DNA of 64,000 nt from Streptomyces sp. NBC_01232 (lineage in GTDB: Bacteria; Actinomycetota; Actinomycetes; Streptomycetales; Streptomycetaceae): assembly GCF_035989885.1 (NCBI RefSeq), contig NZ_CP108518.1:5881001-5945000 (forward strand), written 5' to 3'. Position 1 is the stretch's first letter, and each line of letters starts with the position of its first letter. Shown one piece after another: positions 51,050 to 59,791 of the stretch. Under the pieces are notes generated by a model. The model did not search any database, was not told the DNA's origin, and saw only the letters and a list, made by a program, of their open reading frames with translations. A program made the translations under genes and the position numbers.

Positions 51050-51600
51050 GCGGCGTCCTCGCGCAGCCGCTCGCGGGCCTCCATCAGGGCGAAGCCCAGC
51101 AGGTTCAGCCCGCGCCAGCGCACCGGGTTCAGGGCGCGGTCGTCGTCGGCGGCCAGTCCGATGCCCCAGATCCGGTCCATCGGGCTCGCCTCCACCAGCA
51201 CCCGGCTCCCCGTGCCCAGCAGGTACGCGCGCAGCGCCGGGTCGGAGCCGAACTTGTGCACGCTGCCCTCGACCACCAGGGCGAAGCGCTCCCGCTCCCA
51301 TATCGCGTCGTCGAAGCCGCGCACGAGCCGGCCGACCTTCTTCGCGGCCGCCGGGCTCTTCGCGGCCACCGCGGCGCGCTCCGCCTCGGCGTCCCCGAAC
51401 AGCCGGGCCTTGCCGGCCATCATCCAGTGTTCCGCGGTCGCATAACGGACGTCACCGACAGTGAAGGCAGAGGGCCACCACTGGCTCAGGCAGCTCGGGC
51501 CGAGCCTGCCGTCCGGCTGCGGCCGGTGCCCCCAGAACGGCAGGTACTTCACCCGCTCACCACGGCTGACCTGCTTGATCAGATTGTCGATCATCTCCAT
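51046..51600 (-). CDS. NADAR-domain protein (YbiA-like N-glycosidase family)
   Basis: The 184-residue protein shows the NADAR signature: YLPFWGHRPQPDGRLGPSCLSQWWPSAFTVGDVRYATAEHWMMAGKARLFGD, then GFDDAIWERERFALVVEGSVHKFG and SPMDRIWGIGLAADD. Members hydrolyse N-glycosidic bonds: some act on riboflavin-pathway intermediates, others remove ADP-ribose from guanine. Which applies here cannot be decided. The ATG at 51600 is used; another lies two codons later. It is upstream of the Y RNA-Ro60 locus on the same strand. Confidence 0.88.
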   Translation of the reverse strand: MEMIDNLIKQVSRGERVKYLPFWGHRPQPDGRLGPSCLSQWWPSAFTVGDVRYATAEHWMMAGKARLFGDAEAERAAVAAKSPAAAKKVGRLVRGFDDAIWERERFALVVEGSVHKFGSDPALRAYLLGTGSRVLVEASPMDRIWGIGLAADDDRALNPVRWRGLNLLGFALMEARERLREDAA

Positions 51601-51671
51601 GCACGCGAGTCTGGCACCCGCCACTGACACTTCGTACGGGATTTCCGGCGTGCCTCGACACATGGTCGACC

Positions 51672-51766
51672 GATTCCGTCGCGTAATCAAAAGGCAACAA
51701 CGGAATCACTTGGCCGAGGGCACCACCTCTGTCAGGATCGGCACTCAATTCGAGCTGTAGCTCGAA
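51672..51766 (+). promoter_or_regulatory. Promoter and operator region of the second polyamine operon
   Basis: The gap contains the inverted repeat GATTCCG (51672-51678)/CGGAATC (51701-51707), a possible promoter TTGGCC (51711-51716) and CAGGAT (51733-51738) with a 16-base spacer, and a perfect 18-base palindrome TTCGAGCT-GT-AGCTCGAA at 51749-51766 just past the expected transcript start. CTGTAGCT is repeated at 51755-51762 and 51768-51775. A repressor site is likely; the regulator is unknown. Confidence 0.6.
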
Positions 51767-51794
51767 CTGTAGCTACGGAGAGCGTGAGAGCGTG

Positions 51795-53312
51795 ATGGGC
51801 AACCGCTTCCAGGTCAAAGACCGCTTCGCAGACGGCGCGCAGTACATCGACGGGCAGCTGAGGGCCGGCACCTCCGGTCGGTCACACACGGTGGTCGATC
51901 CGGCCACCGGCGACGAGGTCCTCACCTACGAGCTCGCGAGCACCGCGGACGTCGACGAAGCCGTCGCCGCCGCCAGGAGGGCCTTCCCGGGCTGGTCCGG
52001 CGCCACTCCCGGCGAGCGTTCGGACGCCCTGCACCGGCTGGCCGCCGTACTGGCCGAACAGGCGGAGGACTTCGCGTACGCCGAGTCCCTGCAGTGCGGC
52101 AAGCCGATCAAGCTGTCCACGGAGTTCGACGTGCCGGGGACCATCGACAACACGGCCTTCTTCGCGGGCGCGGCCCGCCACCTCCAGGGGCAGGCCGCCG
52201 CCGAGTACTCGGGCGACCACACCTCGTACGTACGCCGCGAGGCCATCGGGGTCGTCGGCTCGATCGCGCCCTGGAACTATCCGCTCCAGATGGCCGCCTG
52301 GAAGATCCTCCCGGCGATCGCCGCCGGCAACACCGTCGTCCTCAAGCCCGCCGAGCTCACCCCGCTGACCTCCCTGATGTTCGCGCAGGCGGCCAAGGAC
52401 GCGGGCCTGCCCGACGGCGTGATCAACATCGTCACCGGCGCCGGCCGCGAGGCCGGAGAGCACCTGGTGGGCCACCCCGACGTGGTGATGACCTCCTTCA
52501 CCGGCTCCACCGCCGTCGGCAAGCGCGTCGCCGAGATCGCCACCGCCACCGTCAAGCGGCTCCACCTGGAGCTCGGCGGCAAGGCCCCCTTCCTCGTCTT
52601 CGACGACGCCGACCTGGAGGCCGCCGCCCACGGCGCCGTCGCCGCCTCCCTCATCAACACCGGCCAGGACTGCACGGCCGCGACCCGTGCCTATGTCCAG
52701 CGCCCCCTGCACGACGCCTTCGTCGCCCGGGTGGCCGAGCTGATGGAGAGCGTCCGCCTCGGCGACCCCTTCGCGCCCACCACCGACCTGGGCCCGCTGG
52801 TCTCGCACGCCCAGCGCGACCGGGTCGCCGCCTTCGTCGAGCGCGCCCGGGCCTACGCCACCGTCGTCACGGGCGGCGAGATCCCGGCGGGGGACCTGGC
52901 CGAGGGCGCCTACTACCGGCCCACCCTCATTGCCGGCGCCGCCCAGGACAGCGAGGTGGTCCAGTCCGAGATCTTCGGTCCGGTCCTGGTCGTCCTGCCC
53001 TTCGACACCGACGACGAGGGGATCGCGCTGGCCAACGACACACCGTATGGACTCGCGGCCTCCGCCTGGAGCCGTGACGTCTACCGGGCGGGCCGCGCCA
53101 CCCGCGAGATCAAGGCGGGCTGCGTCTGGGTCAACGACCACATCCCGATCATCAGCGAGATGCCCCACGGGGGATACAAGGCCAGCGGCTTCGGAAAGGA
53201 CATGTCTGCCTACTCCTTCGAGGAGTACACGCAGGTCAAGCACGTGATGTACGACAACACCGCGGTGGCCGAGAAGGACTGGCACCGCACGATCTTCGGG
53301 GACCGTCCGTAA
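51795..53312 (+). CDS. Aldehyde dehydrogenase, second aminobutyraldehyde type
   Basis: The 505-residue dehydrogenase has catalytic Cys in NTGQDCTAATR, Glu in HLELGGKAPFLV, cofactor segment APWNYPLQMAAWKILPAIAAGNTVVLKPAE and C-terminal EMPHGGYKASGFGKDMSAYSFEEYTQVKHVMYD. It is clearly paralogous to the dehydrogenase at 39845. It heads the unit dehydrogenase, potDABC, oxidase, consistent with oxidation of aminoaldehydes from polyamines. Start ATG 51795 is uncertain by one codon (GTG 51792). Confidence 0.9.
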   Translation: MGNRFQVKDRFADGAQYIDGQLRAGTSGRSHTVVDPATGDEVLTYELASTADVDEAVAAARRAFPGWSGATPGERSDALHRLAAVLAEQAEDFAYAESLQCGKPIKLSTEFDVPGTIDNTAFFAGAARHLQGQAAAEYSGDHTSYVRREAIGVVGSIAPWNYPLQMAAWKILPAIAAGNTVVLKPAELTPLTSLMFAQAAKDAGLPDGVINIVTGAGREAGEHLVGHPDVVMTSFTGSTAVGKRVAEIATATVKRLHLELGGKAPFLVFDDADLEAAAHGAVAASLINTGQDCTAATRAYVQRPLHDAFVARVAELMESVRLGDPFAPTTDLGPLVSHAQRDRVAAFVERARAYATVVTGGEIPAGDLAEGAYYRPTLIAGAAQDSEVVQSEIFGPVLVVLPFDTDDEGIALANDTPYGLAASAWSRDVYRAGRATREIKAGCVWVNDHIPIISEMPHGGYKASGFGKDMSAYSFEEYTQVKHVMYDNTAVAEKDWHRTIFGDRP

Positions 53313-53381
53313 CCATCTGCGGCTATCGCCGCGTGGGCCCACCGCCTGACCAGCGGTATACCTCCCGAAAGGGCACAGCGC

Positions 53382-54632
53382 ATGGAGCAGTTCGAGCCCG
53401 ACCGCCTCTCGGCGGCGCAACTCGCCGCGATGCGGCGCAGCTTCACCGGCGGGCGCGGCGCCCTCACCCGCCGCTCACTGCTGCGCGCCTCCGGAGTCGG
53501 AGCGCTCACCCTCGCAGGGCTGTCCACCCTCGCCGGGTGCGGGATCCCGCCCGCCAAACGCGCGGGCGACGCGGCAGCGGCCTCCGACGACCACTCGGAC
53601 CGGGAGAAGGAGATCAACTTCTCCAACTGGACCGAGTACATGGACACCAGCGAGGACGAGAAGTCCCGTCCCACACTGGAGGAGTTCACCAAGCGGACCG
53701 GCATCAAGGTCAAATACACCGAGGACATCAACGACAACGTCGAGTTCTTCGGCAAGATCCGCCCCCAGCTCGCGGCCGGCCAGGACACCGGCCGCGACCT
53801 GATCGTGGTCACCGACTGGCTCGCCGCCCGCATGATCCGCCTGGGCTGGGCCCAGAAGCTGGACCCCGCGCACCTGCCGCACGCCTTCGCCAACCTGTCG
53901 CCGCAGTTCCGCAGCCCCGACTGGGACCCGGGCCGCGCGTACAGCTACCCGTGGACCGGCATCTCCACCGTCATCGCCTACAACGAGAAGGCGACCGACG
54001 GCAAGAAGGTCGACTCCGTCACCCAGCTGCTCGACGACCCCACCCTCAAGGGCCGCGTCGGTTTCCTGACGGAGATGCGCGACAGCGTCGGCATGACCCT
54101 GCTCGACCAGGGCAAGGACCCCGCCTCCTTCACGAACGCCGACTTCGACGAGGCCGTCGGCCGGCTCCAGAAGGGCGTGGACAAGAAGCAGATCCGCCGC
54201 TTCACCGGCAACGACTACACCTCCGACCTCGACAAGGGCGACCTCGCCGCCTGTCTCGCCTGGGCCGGCGACATCATCCAGCTCCAGGCCGGGAACCCGG
54301 ACATCAAGTTCGCCATCCCCGCCGCCGGATACATCACCTCCAGCGACAACCTGCTGGTCCCCGCCAACGCCCGGCACAAGGCCAACGCGGAGAAGCTCAT
54401 CGACTACTACTACGAGCTTCCGGCCGCCGCGCAACTGGCCGCGTACATCAGCTACGTCTGCCCCGTCGAGGGCGTCAAGGACGAGCTCGCGAAGATCGAT
54501 CCCGAACTCGCGGAGAACACCCTGATCGTTCCGGACAAGGCGATGACCGCCAAGTCCCACGCCTTCCGCTCCCTCAGCAGCGAGGAAGAGACGGCGTACG
54601 AGGAGAAGTTCGCCAAGCTCATCGGCGCCTGA
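53382..54632 (+). CDS. potD: Spermidine/putrescine ABC transporter substrate-binding lipoprotein
   Basis: The 416-residue protein has a long N-terminus with a twin-arginine motif (TRRSLLRASGVGALTLAGLSTLAGCG) and lipobox LAGC, so it is likely Tat-exported and lipid-anchored. The mature PotD fold has INFSNWTEYMDTSEDEKSRPTLEEFTKRTG, DLIVVTDWLAARMIRLGWAQKLD, RRFTGNDYTSDLDKGDLAACLAWAGDIIQLQAGNPD. It is first of potDABC; a small hairpin follows before potA. Confidence 0.93.
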   Translation: MEQFEPDRLSAAQLAAMRRSFTGGRGALTRRSLLRASGVGALTLAGLSTLAGCGIPPAKRAGDAAAASDDHSDREKEINFSNWTEYMDTSEDEKSRPTLEEFTKRTGIKVKYTEDINDNVEFFGKIRPQLAAGQDTGRDLIVVTDWLAARMIRLGWAQKLDPAHLPHAFANLSPQFRSPDWDPGRAYSYPWTGISTVIAYNEKATDGKKVDSVTQLLDDPTLKGRVGFLTEMRDSVGMTLLDQGKDPASFTNADFDEAVGRLQKGVDKKQIRRFTGNDYTSDLDKGDLAACLAWAGDIIQLQAGNPDIKFAIPAAGYITSSDNLLVPANARHKANAEKLIDYYYELPAAAQLAAYISYVCPVEGVKDELAKIDPELAENTLIVPDKAMTAKSHAFRSLSSEEETAYEEKFAKLIGA

Positions 54633-54633
54633 C

Positions 54634-54651
54634 GCACGCCTTGCGGCGTGC
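54634..54651 (+). terminator. Short hairpin between potD and potA
   Basis: GCACGCC and GGCGTGC flank a TTGC loop directly after the potD stop. It would protect the potD mRNA end or reduce read-through, giving the excess of binding protein usual for ABC importers. The 124-base gap to potA holds no gene. Confidence 0.55.
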
Positions 54652-54756
54652 CCGCCGGAGCGGAGCGCCGACCGCCGCAGGACCCCGGCCCAGGCGCTGC
54701 CCCGCCGGACCCGCCGAGCCTTCGACCCCTTGCCCCACCCAACCCCGGGACCATCC

Positions 54757-55905
54757 ATGACTGACAAGACCGCGGGCGGCGACGTCCGCCTCTCCGGGAT
54801 CAGCAAGCACTACGGCACCTTCACCGCCGTGCACCCGCTGGATCTCACCATCCCCCAGGGCTCCTTCTTCGCCCTGCTCGGCGCATCCGGCTGCGGGAAG
54901 ACCACCACCCTGCGCATGATCGCCGGCCTGGAGGAGCCGTCCACCGGGACGGTTCACCTCGGCGACCGGGAAGTCACCGACCTGCAGCCGTACAAGCGCC
55001 CGGTCAACACGGTCTTCCAGAGCTACGCGCTCTTCCCGCACCTGAGCATCTTCGAGAACGTCGCCTTCGGGCTGCGCCGCCGCGGCGTCAAGTCGGTCAA
55101 GAAGCAGGTCGACGACATGCTGGAGCTGGTCCAGCTCGGCCAGTTCGCCCAGCGCAAGCCGCACCAGCTCTCCGGCGGCCAGCAGCAACGCGTCGCCGTC
55201 GCCCGCGCCCTGATCAACCACCCGCAGGTACTGCTCCTCGACGAGCCGCTCGGTGCCCTCGACCTCAAGCTCCGCCGCCAGATGCAGCTGGAGCTCAAGC
55301 GGATCCAGACCGAGGTCGGCATCACCTTCGTGCACGTCACGCACGACCAGGAGGAGGCCATGACCATGGCCGACACGGTCGCCGTGATGAACGGCGGCCG
55401 CGTCGAGCAGCTGGGCGCCCCCGCCGAGCTGTACGAGAACCCGGGCACCACCTTCGTCGCCAACTTCCTCGGCACCTCGAACCTCATCGAGGCGTCCGTG
55501 GAGTCCGCCGGCTCCGAGGTGGTCGTCTCGGCCTCCGGCGCGAAGCTCCGGCTGCCCGCCGCCCGATGTTCGACCACACCCCGCGCCGGCGGGAAGCTGC
55601 TGGTCGGTGTGCGCCCGGAGAAGGTGTCCCTGGTCCCGGCCGAGGAGGAGAACGCCATCGCGACGGGCCGGAACAGGATCACCGGCCGCATAGCCGCCTC
55701 CTCCTTCATCGGCGTCTCCACGCAGTTCGTCATCGACAGCCCCGTCTGCCCCGAGCTGGAGGTCTACGTCCAGAACATCGAGCGCGACAGCCGCCTGGTC
55801 CCGGGCGCCGAGGTCGTTCTGCACTGGAACCCGGAGCACACCTTCGGGCTCGACGCGGCCCAGGACATAGACGCGGGCATCGAGACGGTCGAGGAGAGCG
55901 CGTGA
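54757..55905 (+). CDS. potA: Spermidine/putrescine ABC transporter ATP-binding protein
   Basis: The 382-residue ATPase has Walker [11 protein letters not shown]-loop [13 protein letters not shown], signature [15 protein letters not shown], Walker [12 protein letters not shown] and VTHDQEEAM, followed by a TOBE regulatory domain ([21 protein letters not shown]...HWNPEHTF). This is the PotA/MalK-type layout. The ATG at 54757 begins [17 protein letters not shown]. The stop overlaps the potB GTG (GTGA). Confidence 0.94.
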   Translation: MTDKTAGGDVRLSGISKHYGTFTAVHPLDLTIPQGSFFALLGASGCGKTTTLRMIAGLEEPSTGTVHLGDREVTDLQPYKRPVNTVFQSYALFPHLSIFENVAFGLRRRGVKSVKKQVDDMLELVQLGQFAQRKPHQLSGGQQQRVAVARALINHPQVLLLDEPLGALDLKLRRQMQLELKRIQTEVGITFVHVTHDQEEAMTMADTVAVMNGGRVEQLGAPAELYENPGTTFVANFLGTSNLIEASVESAGSEVVVSASGAKLRLPAARCSTTPRAGGKLLVGVRPEKVSLVPAEEENAIATGRNRITGRIAASSFIGVSTQFVIDSPVCPELEVYVQNIERDSRLVPGAEVVLHWNPEHTFGLDAAQDIDAGIETVEESA

Positions 55906-56831
55906 CCGCCACCGCCGCGCCGCCCCAGGCGCCCGCCCCCACCGAACCTCCGGTGCACAAGGCGTCCCTGCGCAAGCGGCTGATCCCGTACTGGCTGCTG
56001 CTCCCCGGCATCCTGTGGCTGGTGGTCTTCTTCGTGCTGCCGATGGTCTACCAGGCCTCCACCTCGGTGCAGACCGGCTCCCTCGAAGAGGGCTTCAAGG
56101 TCACCTGGCACTTCGGGACCTACTGGGACGCCTTCACCGAGTACTACCCGCAGTTCCTGCGCTCCCTGCTCTACGCGGGCACCGCGACCGCGCTGTGCCT
56201 GCTGCTCGGGTACCCGCTGGCCTACCTGATCGCCTTCAAGGCGGGCCGCTGGCGCAACCTGCTCCTCGTGCTGGTCATCGCCCCGTTCTTCACCAGCTTC
56301 CTGATCCGCACCCTGGCCTGGAAGACGATCCTGGCCGACGGCGGCCCGGTGGTCGACGTCCTCAACAACGTCGGCTTCCTCGACGTCACCAGCTGGCTCG
56401 GCATGACCGAGGGGGACCGGGTTCTGGCCACGCCGCTCGCGGTGGTCTGCGGCCTGACGTACAACTTCCTCCCCTTCATGATCCTGCCGCTGTACTCCTC
56501 GCTGGAGCGCATCGACACCCGCCTCCACGAGGCGGCCGGGGACCTCTACGCCCGCCCCGCCACGGTCTTCCGCAAGGTGACCTTCCCGCTCTCCATGCCG
56601 GGCGTGGTCTCCGGGACCCTGCTCACCTTCATCCCGGCGAGCGGCGACTACGTGAACGCCGAGCTGCTCGGGTCCACGGACACCCGGATGATCGGCAACG
56701 TCATCCAGTCGCAGTACCTGCGGATCCTCGACTACCCGACGGCGGCCGCGCTGTCCTTCATTCTCATGGCCATCGTGCTGATCATGGTGACCATCTACAT
56801 CCGCCGAGCGGGGACGGAGGACCTGGTCTGA
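55902..56831 (+). CDS. potB: Spermidine/putrescine ABC transporter permease PotB
   Basis: The 309-residue permease has six membrane segments (from IPYWLLLPGILWLVVFFVLPMVY) and the EAA-type loop LHEAAGDLYARPATVFRKVTFPLSMPGVVSG. The GTG at 55902 overlaps potA by four bases; the stop overlaps potC (TGATG). Coupled translation through potABC is thus built in. Confidence 0.92.
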   Translation: MTATAAPPQAPAPTEPPVHKASLRKRLIPYWLLLPGILWLVVFFVLPMVYQASTSVQTGSLEEGFKVTWHFGTYWDAFTEYYPQFLRSLLYAGTATALCLLLGYPLAYLIAFKAGRWRNLLLVLVIAPFFTSFLIRTLAWKTILADGGPVVDVLNNVGFLDVTSWLGMTEGDRVLATPLAVVCGLTYNFLPFMILPLYSSLERIDTRLHEAAGDLYARPATVFRKVTFPLSMPGVVSGTLLTFIPASGDYVNAELLGSTDTRMIGNVIQSQYLRILDYPTAAALSFILMAIVLIMVTIYIRRAGTEDLV

Positions 56832-57637
56832 TGCGCAATCCCCTCACCTGGCTGCGGCGCAACCTGGTCGTCATCGCGGGCCTCGGCACGCTCGCGTACA
56901 TGATCCTGCCGAACGTCGTCGTCACCGTCTTCTCCTTCAACAACCCCACCGGGCGGTTCAACTACGCCTGGCAGGAGTTCTCCCTCGACGCGTGGAAGGA
57001 CCCCTGCGGCGTCGCCGACATGTGCGGCTCCCTGTCCCTCTCGCTCCAGATCGCGCTCTGGTCCACCCTCGTCGCGACCGCGCTGGGCACCGCGATCGCC
57101 TTCGCGCTGGTGCGCTACCGCTTCCGGGCCCGCGGGGCGGTCAACTCGCTGATCTTCCTGCCCATGGCCATGCCCGAGATCGTGATGGCGGCCTCGCTGC
57201 TCGCGCTCTTCCTCAACATGGGCATCCAGCTGGGCTTCTGGACGATCCTGATCGCGCACATCATGTTCTGCCTCAGCTTCGTCGTCGCCGCCGTCAAGGC
57301 ACGTGTCCTGTCGATGGACCCGCGGCTGGAGGAGGCCGCCCGCGACCTGTACGCCGGGCCCGTGCAGACCTTCGTACGGGTCACCTTGCCGATCGCGGCC
57401 CCCGGTATCGCGGCGGGCGCGCTGCTCTCCTTCGCGCTCTCCTTCGACGACTTCATCATCACCAACTTCAACTCGGGCAACACCGTCACCTTCCCCATGT
57501 TCGTGTGGGGCTCGGCCCAGCGCGGTACGCCCGTGCAGATCAACGTCATCGGTACGGCGATGTTCGTCATCGCGGTGCTGGTGGTCCTCGCCGGTCAGAT
57601 GATCGGCAACCGTCGCAAGAAGGCACAACCGAAGTAA
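56831..57637 (+). CDS. potC: Spermidine/putrescine ABC transporter permease PotC
   Basis: The 268-residue second permease has six membrane segments and the loop LEEAARDLYAGPVQTFVRVTLPIAAPGIAAG. MRNPLTWLRRNLVVIAGLGTLAYMILP is the first segment. It ends in a Lys-rich tail. It overlaps potB by one base. A 42-base gap leads to the FAD oxidase. Confidence 0.92.
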   Translation: MRNPLTWLRRNLVVIAGLGTLAYMILPNVVVTVFSFNNPTGRFNYAWQEFSLDAWKDPCGVADMCGSLSLSLQIALWSTLVATALGTAIAFALVRYRFRARGAVNSLIFLPMAMPEIVMAASLLALFLNMGIQLGFWTILIAHIMFCLSFVVAAVKARVLSMDPRLEEAARDLYAGPVQTFVRVTLPIAAPGIAAGALLSFALSFDDFIITNFNSGNTVTFPMFVWGSAQRGTPVQINVIGTAMFVIAVLVVLAGQMIGNRRKKAQPK

Positions 57638-57679
57638 TTCGGGAAAGCACGTCATCAGTTCCGTAGGGAGTTGGAAGAC

Positions 57680-59098
57680 ATGGCCCCAGTCGCCATGCGT
57701 AGTGTTGCGAAATCCCTTTCCGAAGCGAAGCCGGTCTCGTACTGGCTGGACGACCCCGGCAAGCCGGCCCCCGAGCCGGCGCTCACCTCCGACGAGCGCT
57801 GCGACCTGCTGGTCGTCGGCGCCGGATACAGCGGACTGTGGACCGCGCTGCTCGCCAAGGAGCGCGACCCCGGGCGGGACGTCGTAGTGATCGAGAGCAA
57901 GGAGGCGGGCTGGGCCGCCTCCGGCCGGAACGGCGGATTCTGCGCAGCCTCCCTCACCCACGGCCTCAGCAACGGCCTGGCCCGCTGGCCCGGCGAGCTG
58001 GCGAAGCTGGAGGAGATGGGCGCCCGCAACCTCGACGCCATCGAGGAGGCCGTCGCCCGGTACGGCATCGACTGCGACTTCGAGCGGACCGGCGAGATCG
58101 ACGTCGCCACGGAACCGCACCAGGTCGAGGAGCTGCGCGAACTGCACGAGGAGGCACTGCGGCTCGGCCTCGCCGACGGCTCCGAATGGCTGGACGGCGA
58201 CGCGGTGCGCGCCGAGGTCGACTCCCCGACCTTCCTCGCGGGCCTGTGGGACCGCGACGGCGTCGCCATGCTCAACCCGGCGAAGCTGGCCTGGGGCCTC
58301 AAGCGGGCCTGCCTGGAGCTCGGGGTGCGGATCTACGAGAACACCCGCGGCCTGAAGATGGCCTCGGCGGGTGCCGGGATGACCGTGACGACCCCCTACG
58401 GCACGATCCTCGCGCGCCGGGTCGCCCTCGGCACCAACATCTTCCCCTCGCTGGTCCGGCGGGTCCGCCCGTTCACCGTCCCGGTCTACGACTACGCGCT
58501 GATGAGCGAGCCGCTCGACGAGGCCCAGCTGGCCGCGATCGGCTGGAAGAACCGGCAGGGCCTCGGCGACAGCGCCAACCAGTTCCACTACTTCCGGATC
58601 ACCCGCGACCACCGGATCCTGTGGGGCGGCTACGACGCGATCTACCCCTACCGCGGGAAGCTCGACTCCGAGTACGACCACCGCCCCGAGACCTACCTCA
58701 AGCTCGCGGAGCACTTCTTCACCGCCTTCCCGCAGCTGGAGGGGCTGAAGTTCAGCCACGCCTGGGGCGGCGCGATCGACACCTGCTCCCGCTTCTCCGC
58801 CTTCTTCGGCACCGCGCACGCGGGGAAGGTGGCCTACGCGGCCGGTTACACCGGCCTCGGGGTGGGCGCCACCCGGTTCGGCGCGGACGTGATGCTGGAC
58901 CTGCTGGACGGGCTCTCCACCGAGCGCACCCGGCTGGACATGGTGAAGTCCAAGCCGATGCCGTTCCCGCCGGAGCCCTTCGCCTGGACCGGGATCGCGC
59001 TCACCAAATGGTCGCTGGCCCGCGCGGACGCCCGCGGAGGTCACCGGAACCTGTGGCTGAAGGCGATGGACAAGCTCGGCCTCGGCTTCGACAGCTAG
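57680..59098 (+). CDS. PuuB-like FAD-dependent amine/amino acid oxidase
   Basis: The 472-residue flavoprotein has the N-terminal FAD motif DLLVVGAGYSGLWTALLAKERDPGRDVVVIE, GWAASGRNGGFCAASLTHG and the C-terminal FAD-contacting VAYAAGYTGLGVGATRFGADVMLDLL. This matches the DAO/PuuB group that oxidises gamma-glutamylputrescine or related amines. It follows potC in a polyamine operon, so a polyamine-derived substrate is likely; no gamma-glutamylputrescine synthetase is seen here. AGGGAG precedes the ATG at 57680; TTG 57671 is in frame. Confidence 0.88.
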   Translation: MAPVAMRSVAKSLSEAKPVSYWLDDPGKPAPEPALTSDERCDLLVVGAGYSGLWTALLAKERDPGRDVVVIESKEAGWAASGRNGGFCAASLTHGLSNGLARWPGELAKLEEMGARNLDAIEEAVARYGIDCDFERTGEIDVATEPHQVEELRELHEEALRLGLADGSEWLDGDAVRAEVDSPTFLAGLWDRDGVAMLNPAKLAWGLKRACLELGVRIYENTRGLKMASAGAGMTVTTPYGTILARRVALGTNIFPSLVRRVRPFTVPVYDYALMSEPLDEAQLAAIGWKNRQGLGDSANQFHYFRITRDHRILWGGYDAIYPYRGKLDSEYDHRPETYLKLAEHFFTAFPQLEGLKFSHAWGGAIDTCSRFSAFFGTAHAGKVAYAAGYTGLGVGATRFGADVMLDLLDGLSTERTRLDMVKSKPMPFPPEPFAWTGIALTKWSLARADARGGHRNLWLKAMDKLGLGFDS

Positions 59099-59256
59099 CG
59101 GCGGCCGGCCCGCCCGCCGTATGCCCCGGCGCCGGGAGCCCGTCACCGTGTGACCCGATTCACTACCATGGAGTAACGAAACCCGCGTCATAGCCGCGCC
59201 CGGCCCCGCTCTCTCCAGGTGAGAACCCTTCACCTACAGGGAACGGAGGCCGGGCG

Positions 59257-59721
59257 ATGGCGATCCCGGGGGACAAGACGGCAGTGGAGTGGCTGGCGTC
59301 GGCGGCGCCGGATCCGGACGCCTGCCGGTGGCAGTGGGAGCGCAACCCCCTCGGGGTCGCCCTCCTGCCCGCCGGCCGGCGCTGGGACGTGCTGATCCTG
59401 CCCGGGGAGCTGGGGCGGCCCACCCTCGACGTGCTCCGCCTGCTCCTCGACCGGCCCGGCCCGGTGCTCGCCGATTTCGGCGACTCGCGGCTGGGCTTCT
59501 TCGTGCCCGCGGGCACGGCGTCGCGGTGGCTCGGCACGGGCGTACGGGGCGCCGGACGCGGGGCATGGATCGTGGCCCCGTACCCCGGCCGGGCGACCGG
59601 CGGGGTGCGCTGGCTGGTGCTGCCGGACGGGGAGGGGACCCTCACCGACCCGGCCGTGCTGGAGCTCGCGATGCACGAGGCGGCCGCGCGTGCGCTGGCG
59701 AAGGAGGGACGGAGGTCTTGA
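59257..59721 (+). CDS. Conserved actinobacterial hypothetical protein
   Basis: The 154-residue protein (MAIPGDKTAVEWLASAAPDP, WDVLILPGELGRPTLDVLRLLLDRPGPVLADFGDSRLGFFVPAG) is soluble, with Gly/Pro/Arg-rich turns and a C-terminal helix. It resembles small Streptomyces proteins related to the N-terminal part of bifunctional primase/polymerase-like proteins, but I see no catalytic motif. CGGAGG precedes the ATG. Its stop lies just before the chitinase promoter. Confidence 0.75.
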   Translation: MAIPGDKTAVEWLASAAPDPDACRWQWERNPLGVALLPAGRRWDVLILPGELGRPTLDVLRLLLDRPGPVLADFGDSRLGFFVPAGTASRWLGTGVRGAGRGAWIVAPYPGRATGGVRWLVLPDGEGTLTDPAVLELAMHEAAARALAKEGRRS

Positions 59722-59746
59722 CAAGGGCATTGGTCTGGACCATCTT
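59718..59746 (+). promoter_or_regulatory. Chitinase promoter with a DasR-type operator (dre)
   Basis: TTGACA (59718-59723) is a perfect -35. TGGTCTGGACCA (59731-59742) matches the dre consensus TGGTCTAGACCA in 11 of 12 positions and lies between the -35 and the expected -10 (CATCTT, 59741-59746). DasR, a GntR-family repressor released by glucosamine-6-phosphate or related sugars, controls many Streptomyces chitinase genes through this site. Confidence 0.85.
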
Positions 59747-59791
59747 GGGCGCCGCTGACCCCCTCCATCCCCCCATGCACCGGAGGCAGTT

